A stretch of DNA of 64,000 bases from Adhaeribacter arboris. GTDB lineage: Bacteria > Bacteroidota > Bacteroidia > Cytophagales > Hymenobacteraceae. Position 1 is the first letter of the stretch. Each line of letters opens with the position of its first letter. The DNA is taken from NCBI RefSeq assembly GCF_003023845.1, contig NZ_PYFT01000001.1, positions 6,974,676 through 7,038,675 on the forward strand. The letters are read 5' to 3'. The translations under genes were made by a program, and so were the position numbers. The notes under the pieces were generated by a model. That model saw only the letters and a program-made list of their open reading frames with translations, did not search any database and was not told the origin of the DNA. Positions 25,159 to 33,626 of this stretch are shown here, piece after piece.

Positions 25159-27171
25159 ATGTACAATATTGAAGAGTTGAAAGATAGACTTCTTTCAGAG
25201 CTAAAAGAGATTGCTGAAGGGCTTGGCGTTACAAGCTTTAACCGATTAAGTAAACAAGACCTCATCTATAAAATTTTAGATCAGCAAGCAATCATCCCTC
25301 CCGAAAAACTTCCCAAAAAATATAAAACTCCAGCCCGTACCCAGCCCGTAGCAGTAGAAGAAGCGGTGCCTGCTATTCCTAATCAAGGCCTGATAGATTT
25401 TGAGGTGAAGCCTAGCCCGGAACTCACACCGGAACCAGCAGTAGCGTTAGAAGCTGCGCCGGAAGTAACCATTACGGAGCCGGAAACTCCTCGTCGGCAA
25501 TCTGCCCGCCGGGAACCGCGGGTGCGTACCGCTACTACAACCAGTCCAGGTCCGGAGCGGGTTAATACAAATACTCAGGTAAATCCGGAGGCTCCTGCCC
25601 GGGAACCCAGACCAGTTCGCGAAGTAGCTCCCACCCGCGAGGCGCCAGCTAGCAGAGAAATTGCACCTAACCGGGAACGTTCGAATGGGGTGGCTCGCGA
25701 AAAACCACTGCCAGCACCCGCCCGCGAAAACCGGGAACCCGTTCGGGAGCAGCCCCGTGAAGAACGCGAAACCGTTACCGTCTTAAGCGAAACCAAAGAA
25801 CCGGCTACCCTTACCCGGGAACCTATTCCGGCCCCAGTACGGGAGAATCCAGTTCGGGAAAATGGGGAAGTTAGCCCAACCCCGCAAGTTCGCGAATTTC
25901 GGGAAGCCCCGCGCGAGCCAGCACCGGTACCTGTCCGGGAAAACCGGGAACCATTGCCACCCCGTGAAAATCGCGACAATAACCAGCAACCCCGCAAACC
26001 AAACCCTAATCTTCCATCCGGTAATAATAACATCAACAATAATAACTTTAAAGAATTTGACGGAGTTATTATTAACGAAGGGGTATTAGAGTTAATGCAG
26101 GATGGATACGGATTTTTGCGGTCTACGTATTATAATTATTTGGCTAGTCCGGATGATATTTATGTATCGCCCTCGCAAATTAAATTATTCGCTTTAAAAA
26201 CCGGAGATACCGTTAAAGGACAAATTCGGCCGCCGAAAGAAGGTGAAAAGTACTTTGCTTTGTTAAAAGTGGATTCTATTAATGGCCGCACCACCGAAGA
26301 GATCAGAGACCGGATTCCTTTCCAGCATTTAACGCCCTTGTTTCCGGAGGAACGTTTACAACTAACAACCAAAGCTAGCCTGTATTCTACCCGGATTATG
26401 GATTTATTTGCCCCGATTGGTAAAGGTCAGCGGGGAATGATTGTGGCACAGCCGAAAACGGGTAAAACAGTATTATTAAAAGAAATTGCTAATGCTATTT
26501 CGGAGAATCATCCGGAAGTATATCTGATGATTTTACTCATCGACGAACGTCCGGAAGAAGTAACTGACATGGCTCGTAGTGTAAACGCGGAAGTAATTGC
26601 CTCTACTTTTGATGAAACGGCTGAGCGCCACGTTAAAATTTCGAGCATTGTGTTAGATAAAGCCAAACGGATGGTGGAGTGTGGCCACGATGTAGTTATT
26701 TTATTAGATTCTATTACTCGTTTAGCCCGGGCGTACAATACCGTAGTGCCTAGTTCCGGTAAAATTTTATCGGGTGGGGTGGATGCCAATGCCTTGCACA
26801 AACCCAAACGTTTCTTTGGGGCGGCCCGTAACGTAGAAAATGGGGGTTCTTTAACAATTATTGCTACGGCCTTAATAGACACCGGTTCTAAAATGGACGA
26901 AGTTATTTTTGAAGAATTTAAAGGTACCGGTAACATGGAATTGCAACTGGATCGGAAACTGGCCAACAAACGGATTTATCCGGCTATTGATGTGCCCGCT
27001 TCGGGTACTCGCCGCGAAGACTTGTTGATGGACAAAGATGAATTAAACCGCGTTTGGATCTTGCGCAAGTTTATGTCGGATATGAACTCCGTGGAAGCTA
27101 TGGAATTCCTGAAAGACCGCATGAAAGGCACCAAAGACAACGACGAGTTCTTGATTTCTATGAATAGTTAA
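25159..27171 (+). CDS. rho: Transcription termination factor Rho with long disordered insertion
   Basis: A 670-residue hexameric RNA helicase that ends transcription. Residues 1-45 form the Rho N-terminal helical domain. Residues ~50-298 are a low-complexity insertion rich in Arg, Glu, Pro and Asn, with recurring PVREN/NREP-type units. The RNA-binding cold-shock domain begins near 300 ([20 protein letters not shown]). The ATPase has Walker [11 protein letters not shown] near 428-437 and Walker [17 protein letters not shown] near 513-528. E. coli Rho is 419 residues; Bacteroidota and actinobacterial Rho often carry such insertions, linked elsewhere to RNA binding or condensate formation. A 280-bp leader precedes it, as expected if Rho regulates itself, though no site is proven. 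Confidence 0.97.
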   Translation: MYNIEELKDRLLSELKEIAEGLGVTSFNRLSKQDLIYKILDQQAIIPPEKLPKKYKTPARTQPVAVEEAVPAIPNQGLIDFEVKPSPELTPEPAVALEAAPEVTITEPETPRRQSARREPRVRTATTTSPGPERVNTNTQVNPEAPAREPRPVREVAPTREAPASREIAPNRERSNGVAREKPLPAPARENREPVREQPREERETVTVLSETKEPATLTREPIPAPVRENPVRENGEVSPTPQVREFREAPREPAPVPVRENREPLPPRENRDNNQQPRKPNPNLPSGNNNINNNNFKEFDGVIINEGVLELMQDGYGFLRSTYYNYLASPDDIYVSPSQIKLFALKTGDTVKGQIRPPKEGEKYFALLKVDSINGRTTEEIRDRIPFQHLTPLFPEERLQLTTKASLYSTRIMDLFAPIGKGQRGMIVAQPKTGKTVLLKEIANAISENHPEVYLMILLIDERPEEVTDMARSVNAEVIASTFDETAERHVKISSIVLDKAKRMVECGHDVVILLDSITRLARAYNTVVPSSGKILSGGVDANALHKPKRFFGAARNVENGGSLTIIATALIDTGSKMDEVIFEEFKGTGNMELQLDRKLANKRIYPAIDVPASGTRREDLLMDKDELNRVWILRKFMSDMNSVEAMEFLKDRMKGTKDNDEFLISMNS

Positions 27172-27190
27172 GTTATTCTTAATTTAAAAG

Positions 27191-27227
27191 AAAGCCCCGG
27201 CAGAGTTATCCGTTGGGGCTTTTTTTA
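27191..27227 (+). terminator. Intrinsic terminator of rho
   Basis: AAAGCCCC (27191-27198) pairs with GGGGCTTT (27215-27222), followed by a run of seven T. It lies 20 bp after the stop and is a textbook intrinsic terminator. Confidence 0.9.
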
Positions 27228-27369
27228 TTATTTTAGCGACTAGTTTTTAGTTAAATAGCAGCTTTTATTTAGAAATTTTGAAACGATTATTAAGAATAGT
27301 CCTTAATTGATACCCTGCTTATAAAAAACAAAGTAAATAAATCAACCAGCCTGCGGCTTAGCAAGCAAA

Positions 27370-28233
27370 TTACCGGGTAAAATACAGCATTAAAATAAAA
27401 GCTAAACTTAAACTTACCGACGAAACCTTGTTCATGCGCATGGTATTTTCAAAATTAGCCGCTCTGGCATCTTTATTTACCTGCCAAAACCAGCTACTAA
27501 AAATAAACAAAACCGGGCCGGTACAAAGCAGGAAAATATAAATGTTTATCATCTGGCCGGTAACCAGATAATTCCAGATCAGTAAACTGGCGCCAACCAA
27601 TAAACTTACCGCGGAAAATAGGAAAGTGCCTTTAATGCCTAAATAAAGACTTAGAGTACGATCGCCGCGTTGGGCATCTTCGTGGTGCTGGTAAACTTGG
27701 GTGAGCGGGTAAGAGCCGCACAAAAATAAGGTGCTTACCAGCGCAAAAATTAAATTAGTTCGTTGCATGATTTGGGCCGGAGTGACCTCACAGCCTAATT
27801 GAACCACCACAAAAGTGAAAAATCCCTGAAAAATAATTACCACCAAAGTACTGAGGAAAGGATATTTTTTCAGCCGTATTTTATCGTAACTATAAGCTTT
27901 AGATACCAGCAGGTAAATAAAAATTCCGGAAGTAAATTCCAGGGAAATAAACAAAAAAGAGCAAAGAATGGCCAGTGAGTCGAACAGCAAAACGAGCCAA
28001 AATAATTTTTGAGTAACTTTGGGCGGATGTTTTAGCCCGCCAATACTGCCTTCATCTTTATCGTAATAAGAATTATAACCATTACTGGCGGGGTACACTA
28101 ATACATGTAAAATAAGAAACACCCATACCGCTTTAACCGGGTTAAAAGAAGTGGAGGCGCTCAAAGCAAACCAGTAAACGGGCATTAAAAACACCGAAAA
28201 AGGAATCCGCATTAATTTAAAAGCGTCGGACAT
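27370..28233 (-). CDS. UbiA-family prenyltransferase
   Basis: A 287-residue integral membrane protein with about eight to nine helices. UbiA-family enzymes attach a prenyl chain to an aromatic or lipid acceptor using Mg2+-bound prenyl diphosphate. The first Asp-rich motif is seen as NGYNSYYDKDEGSIGG (residues 51-66) and the second as YQHHEDAQRGDRTLS near 180-194. It lies downstream of and parallel to a membrane methyltransferase gene (197-bp gap holding an inverted repeat). In Bacteroidota such UbiA/methyltransferase pairs often belong to aryl-polyene- or flexirubin-like or type III PKS lipid pathways, but no ketosynthase gene is present here, so the acceptor is open. Confidence 0.85.
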   Translation of the reverse strand: MSDAFKLMRIPFSVFLMPVYWFALSASTSFNPVKAVWVFLILHVLVYPASNGYNSYYDKDEGSIGGLKHPPKVTQKLFWLVLLFDSLAILCSFLFISLEFTSGIFIYLLVSKAYSYDKIRLKKYPFLSTLVVIIFQGFFTFVVVQLGCEVTPAQIMQRTNLIFALVSTLFLCGSYPLTQVYQHHEDAQRGDRTLSLYLGIKGTFLFSAVSLLVGASLLIWNYLVTGQMINIYIFLLCTGPVLFIFSSWFWQVNKDARAANFENTMRMNKVSSVSLSLAFILMLYFTR

Positions 28234-28242
28234 TTATTTTGT

Positions 28243-28424
28243 AGGTTGGAAAGTTAGAAGGTTAAAAGGTTGGAAAGTTTTAAATCTTCATTTTGTAATC
28301 GTGCATCCGGGTTTCTAATACTGTCATATCGTTACTAATTTACTTCTAATTGGTTTACCTGCATTATTAAACGGCAAATGCATGTTCTAAAAAATAGTAT
28401 TTCAACTTTTTAACTTTCCAACCT
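28243..28424. repeat. Inverted repeat of ~26-bp arms between UbiA and methyltransferase genes
   Basis: Left arm 28243-28268 (AGGTTGGAAAGTTAGAAGG...) and right arm 28399-28424 are inverted copies with about four mismatches, about 130 bp apart. The left arm is followed by another GGTTGGAAAGTTTT. A similar degenerate motif occurs at 62729-62751. It may be a small mobile repeat or a stem that ends the methyltransferase message. Confidence 0.5.
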
Positions 28425-28429
28425 GTAAC

Positions 28430-29212
28430 CTAAACCGGGTAACCAATAAGGTAAATTACTTTTGAACCACTCCAATGCCGGGCTTTACCCGCTTGCCAGG
28501 TATAATTTTCAGCAGAAATATCTTGGGTAATTTTTAAAAGCATGGTCGGAGAATATAAGCGAAGAATGGAAACCATTCCATCCCACATAATACATAAAGG
28601 CAAAACCGGGATTAGGTAAGTAAAAAACAAGCGACTAAACCGGAAGGGTTTTATAAAGGGCGTAACTAGTAAAATAATGAAAGGAAATAGGAACAGCACC
28701 AAAGCAATCTCCAGCCAACTTTTATTTGCTCCTTCAAATACCCCAATCGGCACCTTTTTACGGGCGGCATCTCGCAGAATGGCAGTGGCTAAACCCGGTT
28801 TAAAATGATGAAAAGCCGAAAATATAGTCCGGAAATTAGTAAAAGAACCCGGAACATTAGTAGCATCAATGGGTTCGGCAATATAGGTAATGGCGCCTTT
28901 GGTTTGTTTTTGGATTAGCTCGAATGCCGGTTGATTCGGAAATTTATCGGTTAAAGTAATATGAACCCCATAACCCAACCGTTTACTTAATTCTTGCTGA
29001 ATGCCGGCAATACCCCCACCACCGCCGGAACATAAATCCAGAATGTCGGCTTCCGGGGTGTGCCGCAAAGCTTCTTGCATTAGGGGAATAATAGGTTGGT
29101 ATATGTTTATCTTACTAATCATAAACCGTAAAAAGTCCATCATGCTCTGCCGCAGAATATCCGGAAACCAGGATAGATCTTCAAATTCAAACAAGTGGTA
29201 ACGTTTCATCAT
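28430..29212 (-). CDS. Membrane-associated class I SAM-dependent methyltransferase
   Basis: A 260-residue protein. The AdoMet motif I is ILDLCSGGGGGIAGI near residues 56-70, with motif II LTDKFPN. The post-core region holds two hydrophobic stretches (IALVLFLFPFIILLVTPFI near 167-185 and YLIPVLPLCIMWDG), so the enzyme is probably bound to the inner membrane and acts on a lipid-like substrate. The next gene encodes a membrane prenyltransferase, which supports a shared lipid or pigment pathway; this is inference. Two Met codons start the frame and either could be used. Confidence 0.75.
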   Translation of the reverse strand: MMKRYHLFEFEDLSWFPDILRQSMMDFLRFMISKINIYQPIIPLMQEALRHTPEADILDLCSGGGGGIAGIQQELSKRLGYGVHITLTDKFPNQPAFELIQKQTKGAITYIAEPIDATNVPGSFTNFRTIFSAFHHFKPGLATAILRDAARKKVPIGVFEGANKSWLEIALVLFLFPFIILLVTPFIKPFRFSRLFFTYLIPVLPLCIMWDGMVSILRLYSPTMLLKITQDISAENYTWQAGKARHWSGSKVIYLIGYPV

Positions 29213-29725
29213 ACAGGCTAAGCAGTGTGTAATCGGTTACAGGTACTCCATTTACCTAGGTTTATAAGTACAAATAAACCTAAATGTTAAAAAGCTTACT
29301 CGCAAAATCAGCCCTTAAAAAGCCCTGTCTCTTGGCTAGTAAACTAGGGAGAGAACTTAAAATAGAGCCGGTTTAGTATTTAAGAGCACCATTATTTTTG
29401 ATTTTTGAACTCCCTGGTATTTGCAAAATCCCCATTAGGGCAGTTTTAGCATAGTAGTTTGCTTTATTAAAAACTACTGTAACATGAATTACAAGCCTTT
29501 CATTTAGCTGCTTCACTTTCGGACACTGAATGTTCGTTTTCGTACACAGAAATGCTGATTTGTTTAAGAGTTAATTTGTAAATATTTGGTAATTAATAAT
29601 TTAAAATTTGTGGCATTGGGCTTGTAAACTGGTTGGCATACCTTAATAAAAAGAACAGTTAACCATCCAGAATTTAGTTAAGGCATTTAAAAAAATTAAT
29701 TATAACCAAAAACAAATTAAAACTC
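29213..29725. other. 513-bp intergenic region between divergent genes
   Basis: This region lies 5' of both the methyltransferase (minus) and the SH3-like gene (plus), so it should hold two promoters; no exact TAnnTTTG box is clear. One imperfect hairpin is visible at 29328-29354 (CTAGT/ACTAG with outer TCTC/GAGA). I see no open frame of likely coding value and no RNA gene. Confidence 0.45.
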
Positions 29726-30037
29726 ATGAAAAAAGCATTATTATCACTCGCTATCTTATTCCAGGTTGTTGCTGCTTCTGCCAATGATAAAGGCGGAAAA
29801 CAAGAACTTACCGTTTACAAGCAACCTTCTAAAGAAACGGAAATATTAAAAGTAGTTTCTGAAACCGACGAAGTAGCCTTGGTGCGTCCGTTTAATAACA
29901 AATGGTCGATTGTTACAGTAAATAAAGAAGTGGGCTATATGTCGAGTTATCAGTTGGCGCAATATAATAAGCAGCAACGCGCGGCGGGTATTGCCAAAAC
30001 TAAAGCTAACCGTGTTAAGCAGAATGGCCGCTCTTAA
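29726..30037 (+). CDS. Small secreted SH3-like protein
   Basis: A 103-residue protein with a signal peptide (MKKALLSLAILFQVVAASA). The mature part, LTVYKQPSKETEILKVVSET then NKWSIVTVNKEVGYMSSYQL, has the layout of a bacterial SH3 (SH3b-like) domain; the end is basic (KTKANRVKQNGRS). It is a paralogue of 58120-58437, which has the same size and layout. SH3b domains often bind cell-wall peptides, but here there is no attached enzyme, so the role is unknown. It is monocistronic with its own terminator. Confidence 0.7.
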   Translation: MKKALLSLAILFQVVAASANDKGGKQELTVYKQPSKETEILKVVSETDEVALVRPFNNKWSIVTVNKEVGYMSSYQLAQYNKQQRAAGIAKTKANRVKQNGRS

Positions 30038-30076
30038 GCAAAGAAGAATATTATCTAAACTTGTTAACTAAAATTA

Positions 30077-30106
30077 AACCGACGGAGAAATCTTCGTCGG
30101 TTTTTT
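30077..30106 (+). terminator. Intrinsic terminator after SH3-like gene
   Basis: AACCGACG (30077-30084) pairs with CGTCGGTT (30095-30102), followed by a T-run. It overlaps the last codon of the convergent ATPase gene that ends at 30105. Confidence 0.85.
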
Positions 30107-30833
30107 ATTTTAAATCGATAAACCAAAAAGAGCGATCATAAACTGGGCTGGTTGATTCTGTGTTTAATGGATCTTGCGGCGGTTCATAAGTGCGGAGTAC
30201 AATTTCTCCCTGCGTAAACGGAATGGGGTTTGAAAAAATAGGGCCATCGTACACAAAACTGTGGTATTCGCCATTTTCGCCGCACGGGTCTACTCCGGCC
30301 GGTAAATTCTTTAAGAAATAATCATCTATTTCTATCCCGGCGTAAGTTTCGGGAAAATACTTGGCATTGAGGCATACCAAAATTGCTTTAAATTTTAGAT
30401 TAATAAATTGCTGTAATAAGGTTGAAGTTGGTATTTTCCATAGCGGAAATATTGCTTGTAAACCCATTTGTTGCATGTGTTGCTCCCGATACGCGCGTAA
30501 ATCATCCAAAAATATATCGCCATAAACGGCTACGGAAACTCCCATTTCTTTTAACGGATAAAAGGCCGTTGCCATTACATTCTCGTACTCCGCCATACTT
30601 GGGTTTTCGGGTACCCATACCTGAATCAAGGGCAGTTGCAAAGCTTGGGCTTGTTGTAACAGCAAAGAAGTGCGTACCCCGTGCATGGATACCCGGTTAA
30701 ATTGTAGGTTAATGGTAGTGAGCAGGTGCGTAACCTGGTAGCTCGGGTCCTGTAGCACTTGGTATAAAGCCAAGGCCGAATCTTTACCGCCGCTCCACAC
30801 AAATACCGCTTTCTTTTTTAAAGAACTATTCAT
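30105..30833 (-). CDS. Dph6-related ATP pyrophosphatase
   Basis: A 242-residue adenine-nucleotide alpha-hydrolase-like protein. The PP-loop SGGKDSALALYQ at residues 14-25 is intact. The C-terminal CGENGEYHSFVYDGP (about 206-220) is the signature of the Dph6/MJ0570 group. In archaea and eukaryotes Dph6 amidates diphthine on elongation factor 2. Bacteria lack diphthamide, so the bacterial protein must use another substrate, perhaps linked to B12 or another cofactor in some lineages. It stands alone. Confidence 0.85.
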   Translation of the reverse strand: MNSSLKKKAVFVWSGGKDSALALYQVLQDPSYQVTHLLTTINLQFNRVSMHGVRTSLLLQQAQALQLPLIQVWVPENPSMAEYENVMATAFYPLKEMGVSVAVYGDIFLDDLRAYREQHMQQMGLQAIFPLWKIPTSTLLQQFINLKFKAILVCLNAKYFPETYAGIEIDDYFLKNLPAGVDPCGENGEYHSFVYDGPIFSNPIPFTQGEIVLRTYEPPQDPLNTESTSPVYDRSFWFIDLK

Positions 30834-30919
30834 AAGAGCAGTTAGGTCAATTAGTTTCGAACCAAGTTACCTGAAAATGCTCTGCTTTTAAAGTTTTTTA
30901 ATAGCCAAACTTAGGAACA

Positions 30920-31471
30920 TTAAGCTATTTCAAATTCGCGGGGCAGAGCAAAACTTAAGTAATGGTTCTTATTACGACCATGTAAATGAGCCAGAAACTC
31001 GTCGAGGGGCACTTTATACTCCAGGTGATAATCTTCGTGCAGATTTTTTCGGATAAGCTGCGCGGTGCGAACCGTTAAACGGGCCGTAGAAACAAAAAAG
31101 CTGCGGTACGCACTTTCGAACTGGCCGGTAAAATTATCGAAAATAAGTTGGAGTAAATAAATATGCAATTCCACTTCACCTTTTGCGTCTTTCGTGATTC
31201 GCTTGTAACGGGCAATTTCTTTATTTGCTTTCCGCAGCGACTTGGCAAGGCTTTTCGCAAAACTGCGGCCGGAAGTAGTATGCATTAAATCGTGGATTTT
31301 TTCGGAAGTTTCTTCGAGTAAGCGTTCCAGGGTAACTTCCTCCAAGAGCTCAAAAACCAGCATATCGTAGAGTTCCGCATCGCGCCGAACGGCCCGCAAT
31401 AGCAAGGTTTCTTTCTCTTTTTCAGTTAATTCTTTTAAAGCTTTTTTAAAACTAGCAGAAGGCGCAGGCAT
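30920..31471 (-). CDS. Hypothetical helical protein, 183 aa
   Basis: A soluble protein that is almost wholly alpha-helical and highly charged (LTEKEKETLLLRAVRRDAEL, LAKSLRKANKEIARYKRITK). No signal peptide or membrane helix. I do not recognise a family. Codon use fits the genome. It is upstream of and parallel to the Dph6-like gene with an 86-bp gap, so co-transcription is possible. The short repeats of Glu/Leu near 40-55 (FELLEEVTLERLLEETSE) suggest coiled-coil assembly. Function unknown. Confidence 0.6.
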   Translation of the reverse strand: MPAPSASFKKALKELTEKEKETLLLRAVRRDAELYDMLVFELLEEVTLERLLEETSEKIHDLMHTTSGRSFAKSLAKSLRKANKEIARYKRITKDAKGEVELHIYLLQLIFDNFTGQFESAYRSFFVSTARLTVRTAQLIRKNLHEDYHLEYKVPLDEFLAHLHGRNKNHYLSFALPREFEIA

Positions 31472-31711
31472 GGATAAAGAACAATATATAATAAGTTAAT
31501 TCGGAATGGATTTTAGTTTTTTCTTGTTCTATAGTTGTATTTATTAAGACAATTTCCCGGGCTGGAAAAGTTCTTTGCGTGTAAATTGGTTTGTTTTTAA
31601 TATTTTTGATTTTTAGAAATCCAAAAAGTTAAAATGCAGGTATATACCAAATTGTAAGAGTAGTTTGGTAAATGATACGGGTCATTACTGAAACAATTTA
31701 GCTGAATTTCG

Positions 31712-31719
31712 TAAATTTG
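31712..31719 (+). promoter_or_regulatory. Bacteroidota -7 box TAAATTTG, predicted leaderless start for clpS
   Basis: An exact TAnnTTTG box ends four bases before the clpS ATG, the same spacing as at 13909-13916. The implied transcript begins at about the start codon. A weak -33 candidate (ACTG at 31687-31690) is about 21 bp upstream. Confidence 0.45.
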
Positions 31720-31723
31720 TGTT

Positions 31724-32005
31724 ATGTCTACTGCCACTGAAATATTACACGACGAAGACGTACTGCTGCTCGAAGAGCATATAGACCTGCGTAATTTAGT
31801 TGTTTATAACGACGACGTAAACACGTTTGAGCACGTAATTGAAACGCTTATTCAAGTTTGTAATCATTCGCAAGAGCAGGCCGAACAATGCACCTATCTC
31901 ATTCATTATAAAGGTAAATGTACCGTAAAAGTGGGTGCTTTTGAAGAATTAGAAGGTATGTGTACCGCCATCCACGACCGGGGCATTTCTGCCGACATTG
32001 TTTAA
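31724..32005 (+). CDS. clpS: ATP-dependent Clp protease adaptor ClpS
   Basis: A 93-residue adaptor that delivers N-degron substrates (bulky hydrophobic N-terminal residues) to ClpAP or ClpCP. The family core is intact: NLVVYNDDVNTFEHVIETLI near 26-45, with the Asn and Asp residues that bind the substrate N-terminus, then the His of LIHYKGKCTVKVGAFEELE near 65-80. The N-terminal tail is short, as in other Bacteroidota. It is the first gene of a two-gene unit with recR (14-bp gap). Confidence 0.93.
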   Translation: MSTATEILHDEDVLLLEEHIDLRNLVVYNDDVNTFEHVIETLIQVCNHSQEQAEQCTYLIHYKGKCTVKVGAFEELEGMCTAIHDRGISADIV

Positions 32006-32019
32006 TCTGATATTTCTGA

Positions 32020-32628
32020 ATGAATTTTCCTTCAAAACTAATTGAAAGTGCCGTTGATGAGTTAGCAAAATTACCTGGTATTGGCCGCAAGACCGCCTTG
32101 CGCCTGGTGCTGCATTTACTTAAATCCGAAGCGGAAGAAACTACCGATTTGGCCAATGCGCTTACCAAAATGCGGAACGATATTACGTATTGCCAGTATT
32201 GCCATAATATTTCGGATACGGAGGTTTGCAGTATTTGTGCTAATCCGCTCCGCGACCAAACCGCTCTTTGCGTGGTAAGCGATATCCGCGATGTCATTGC
32301 CATTGAAAATACGGCGCAGTATAAAGGTTTGTACCACGTGCTGGGCGGCGTTATTTCCCCTATCGAAGGAATTGGCCCTTCGGATTTAAATATTACCTCT
32401 TTGATTGAGCGTATCCCGGGTTCCGAGGTGAAAGAAGTAATTTTGGCAATTAGCCCTACTATGGAAGGTGATACTACCTCGTTTTACATTACCCGCAAAC
32501 TGCGCGAATTAGGGATAAAAATAACTACCATTGCCCGCGGCGTACCCGTGGGTGGCGAACTGGAATATACCGATGAAATAACGCTGGGCCGTAGTATTGT
32601 GGAGCGAACCAGTTATAACAAATTGTAA
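32020..32628 (+). CDS. recR: Recombination mediator RecR
   Basis: A 202-residue ring-forming protein of the RecFOR pathway, which loads RecA at gaps. Order of domains: helix-hairpin-helix ([20 protein letters not shown], 16-35), zinc finger with Cys58, Cys61, Cys70 and Cys73, and a Toprim domain from [14 protein letters not shown] (about 83) to [14 protein letters not shown]. Normal family length. It follows clpS by 14 bp and ends at a strong terminator. Pairing with clpS is probably only co-transcription and not a shared pathway. Confidence 0.96.
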   Translation: MNFPSKLIESAVDELAKLPGIGRKTALRLVLHLLKSEAEETTDLANALTKMRNDITYCQYCHNISDTEVCSICANPLRDQTALCVVSDIRDVIAIENTAQYKGLYHVLGGVISPIEGIGPSDLNITSLIERIPGSEVKEVILAISPTMEGDTTSFYITRKLRELGIKITTIARGVPVGGELEYTDEITLGRSIVERTSYNKL

Positions 32629-32649
32629 GATATATTTAAAACATTGAAA

Positions 32650-32680
32650 AAGGCTATTGAATGTTCAATAGCCTTTTTTG
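32650..32680 (+). terminator. Intrinsic terminator of clpS-recR
   Basis: AAGGCTATTGAA (32650-32661) pairs perfectly with TTCAATAGCCTT (32664-32675) over 12 bp, with a T-run after it. The rest of the gap to 32961 holds no gene that I can see. Confidence 0.9.
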
Positions 32681-32961
32681 TTGGTACTTGGTCCGAAGAA
32701 TAAAGTTATTCGGTAAAAAAATTGTCTACTGGCATCTTCGTTTAATCCTTTGAGTTTTTAATTCATTCCTGCTGATTATCTAAGGTAAAAAACTTGATTT
32801 TGGCCTTCCAATCACCTTAAAATACTGAAAAATCGGTATTTTCTTCCTTTTCTTATCGGCCTACCTTTATTCTATAATTAGTAGCAATTGTTTCCTTTGA
32901 ACGGGAGCAAACAATTCTTTTATAGTTCAAACGCAATTACCAACCTTAACTTTTAAAACTT

Positions 32962-33423
32962 ATGAAAAATGTAAAATCTTTTCCTTTCCTGTTTATTCTT
33001 CTGTTCCTGTTTATTGGTTGCGACAAAGATGACGATGATTCTAAAACGGAAACGAAAGCCGATCTTATTGCCGATAAGAACTGGGTACTAACCGGGCATA
33101 CTTTTCAGGAAAATAATGGCCCCGTAGAAGATGAATTTGTAAATTATGAGGTTTGCGAAAAAGATGATATTTACAGATTTGCCAAAAACGGAACCTACGA
33201 AGTTAATGCCGGTGCAACCAAATGTGCTTCTACGGACCCGCAAATATATGATCAGGGAACCTGGAGTATAACCGGTGATAATTTAATGATAAATGAAGCC
33301 GGAAGTTCTTCCGGAGACAGTTTTACAATTGTGGAATTAACTAAATCTAAGCTGGTGCTATCCTCCACTGAATCCTATCAAGGCACTACCGATATAGAAG
33401 TGGTTACCTTTTCCAAGCAATAA
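32962..33423 (+). CDS. Lipocalin-like lipoprotein
   Basis: A 153-residue lipoprotein. Signal peptide with lipobox LFIGC (Cys20) followed by Asp-rich residues (DKDDDDSK), the Bacteroidota pattern often associated with export to the cell surface. The mature part, NWVLTGHTFQENNGP...GTYEVNAG...YDQGTWSITGDNLMI, fits a lipocalin-like fold common in secreted Bacteroidota proteins. Its ligand is unknown. It resembles the 58488-58931 lipoprotein in layout. A weak AACC/GGTT stem with a T-run at about 33446-33476 may end the message. Confidence 0.75.
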   Translation: MKNVKSFPFLFILLFLFIGCDKDDDDSKTETKADLIADKNWVLTGHTFQENNGPVEDEFVNYEVCEKDDIYRFAKNGTYEVNAGATKCASTDPQIYDQGTWSITGDNLMINEAGSSSGDSFTIVELTKSKLVLSSTESYQGTTDIEVVTFSKQ

Positions 33424-33626
33424 CTTTAACTAATATCGCTACGAAACCCTTCTTTTTTAACGTAAAAAGGTTTTTTCTAGAGCTTTACTACTTAAAATTT
33501 AAGTAAAAACTTCTTTATTTTAAATCGGCTACCTGATTTTAGCAAAAGCTTTTCATTAATTTTCTGGTTCTGGTTACTTATTATTGTAAATTATAGATAT
33601 TTGTAGAAACCACCACGTGCGTCTGT

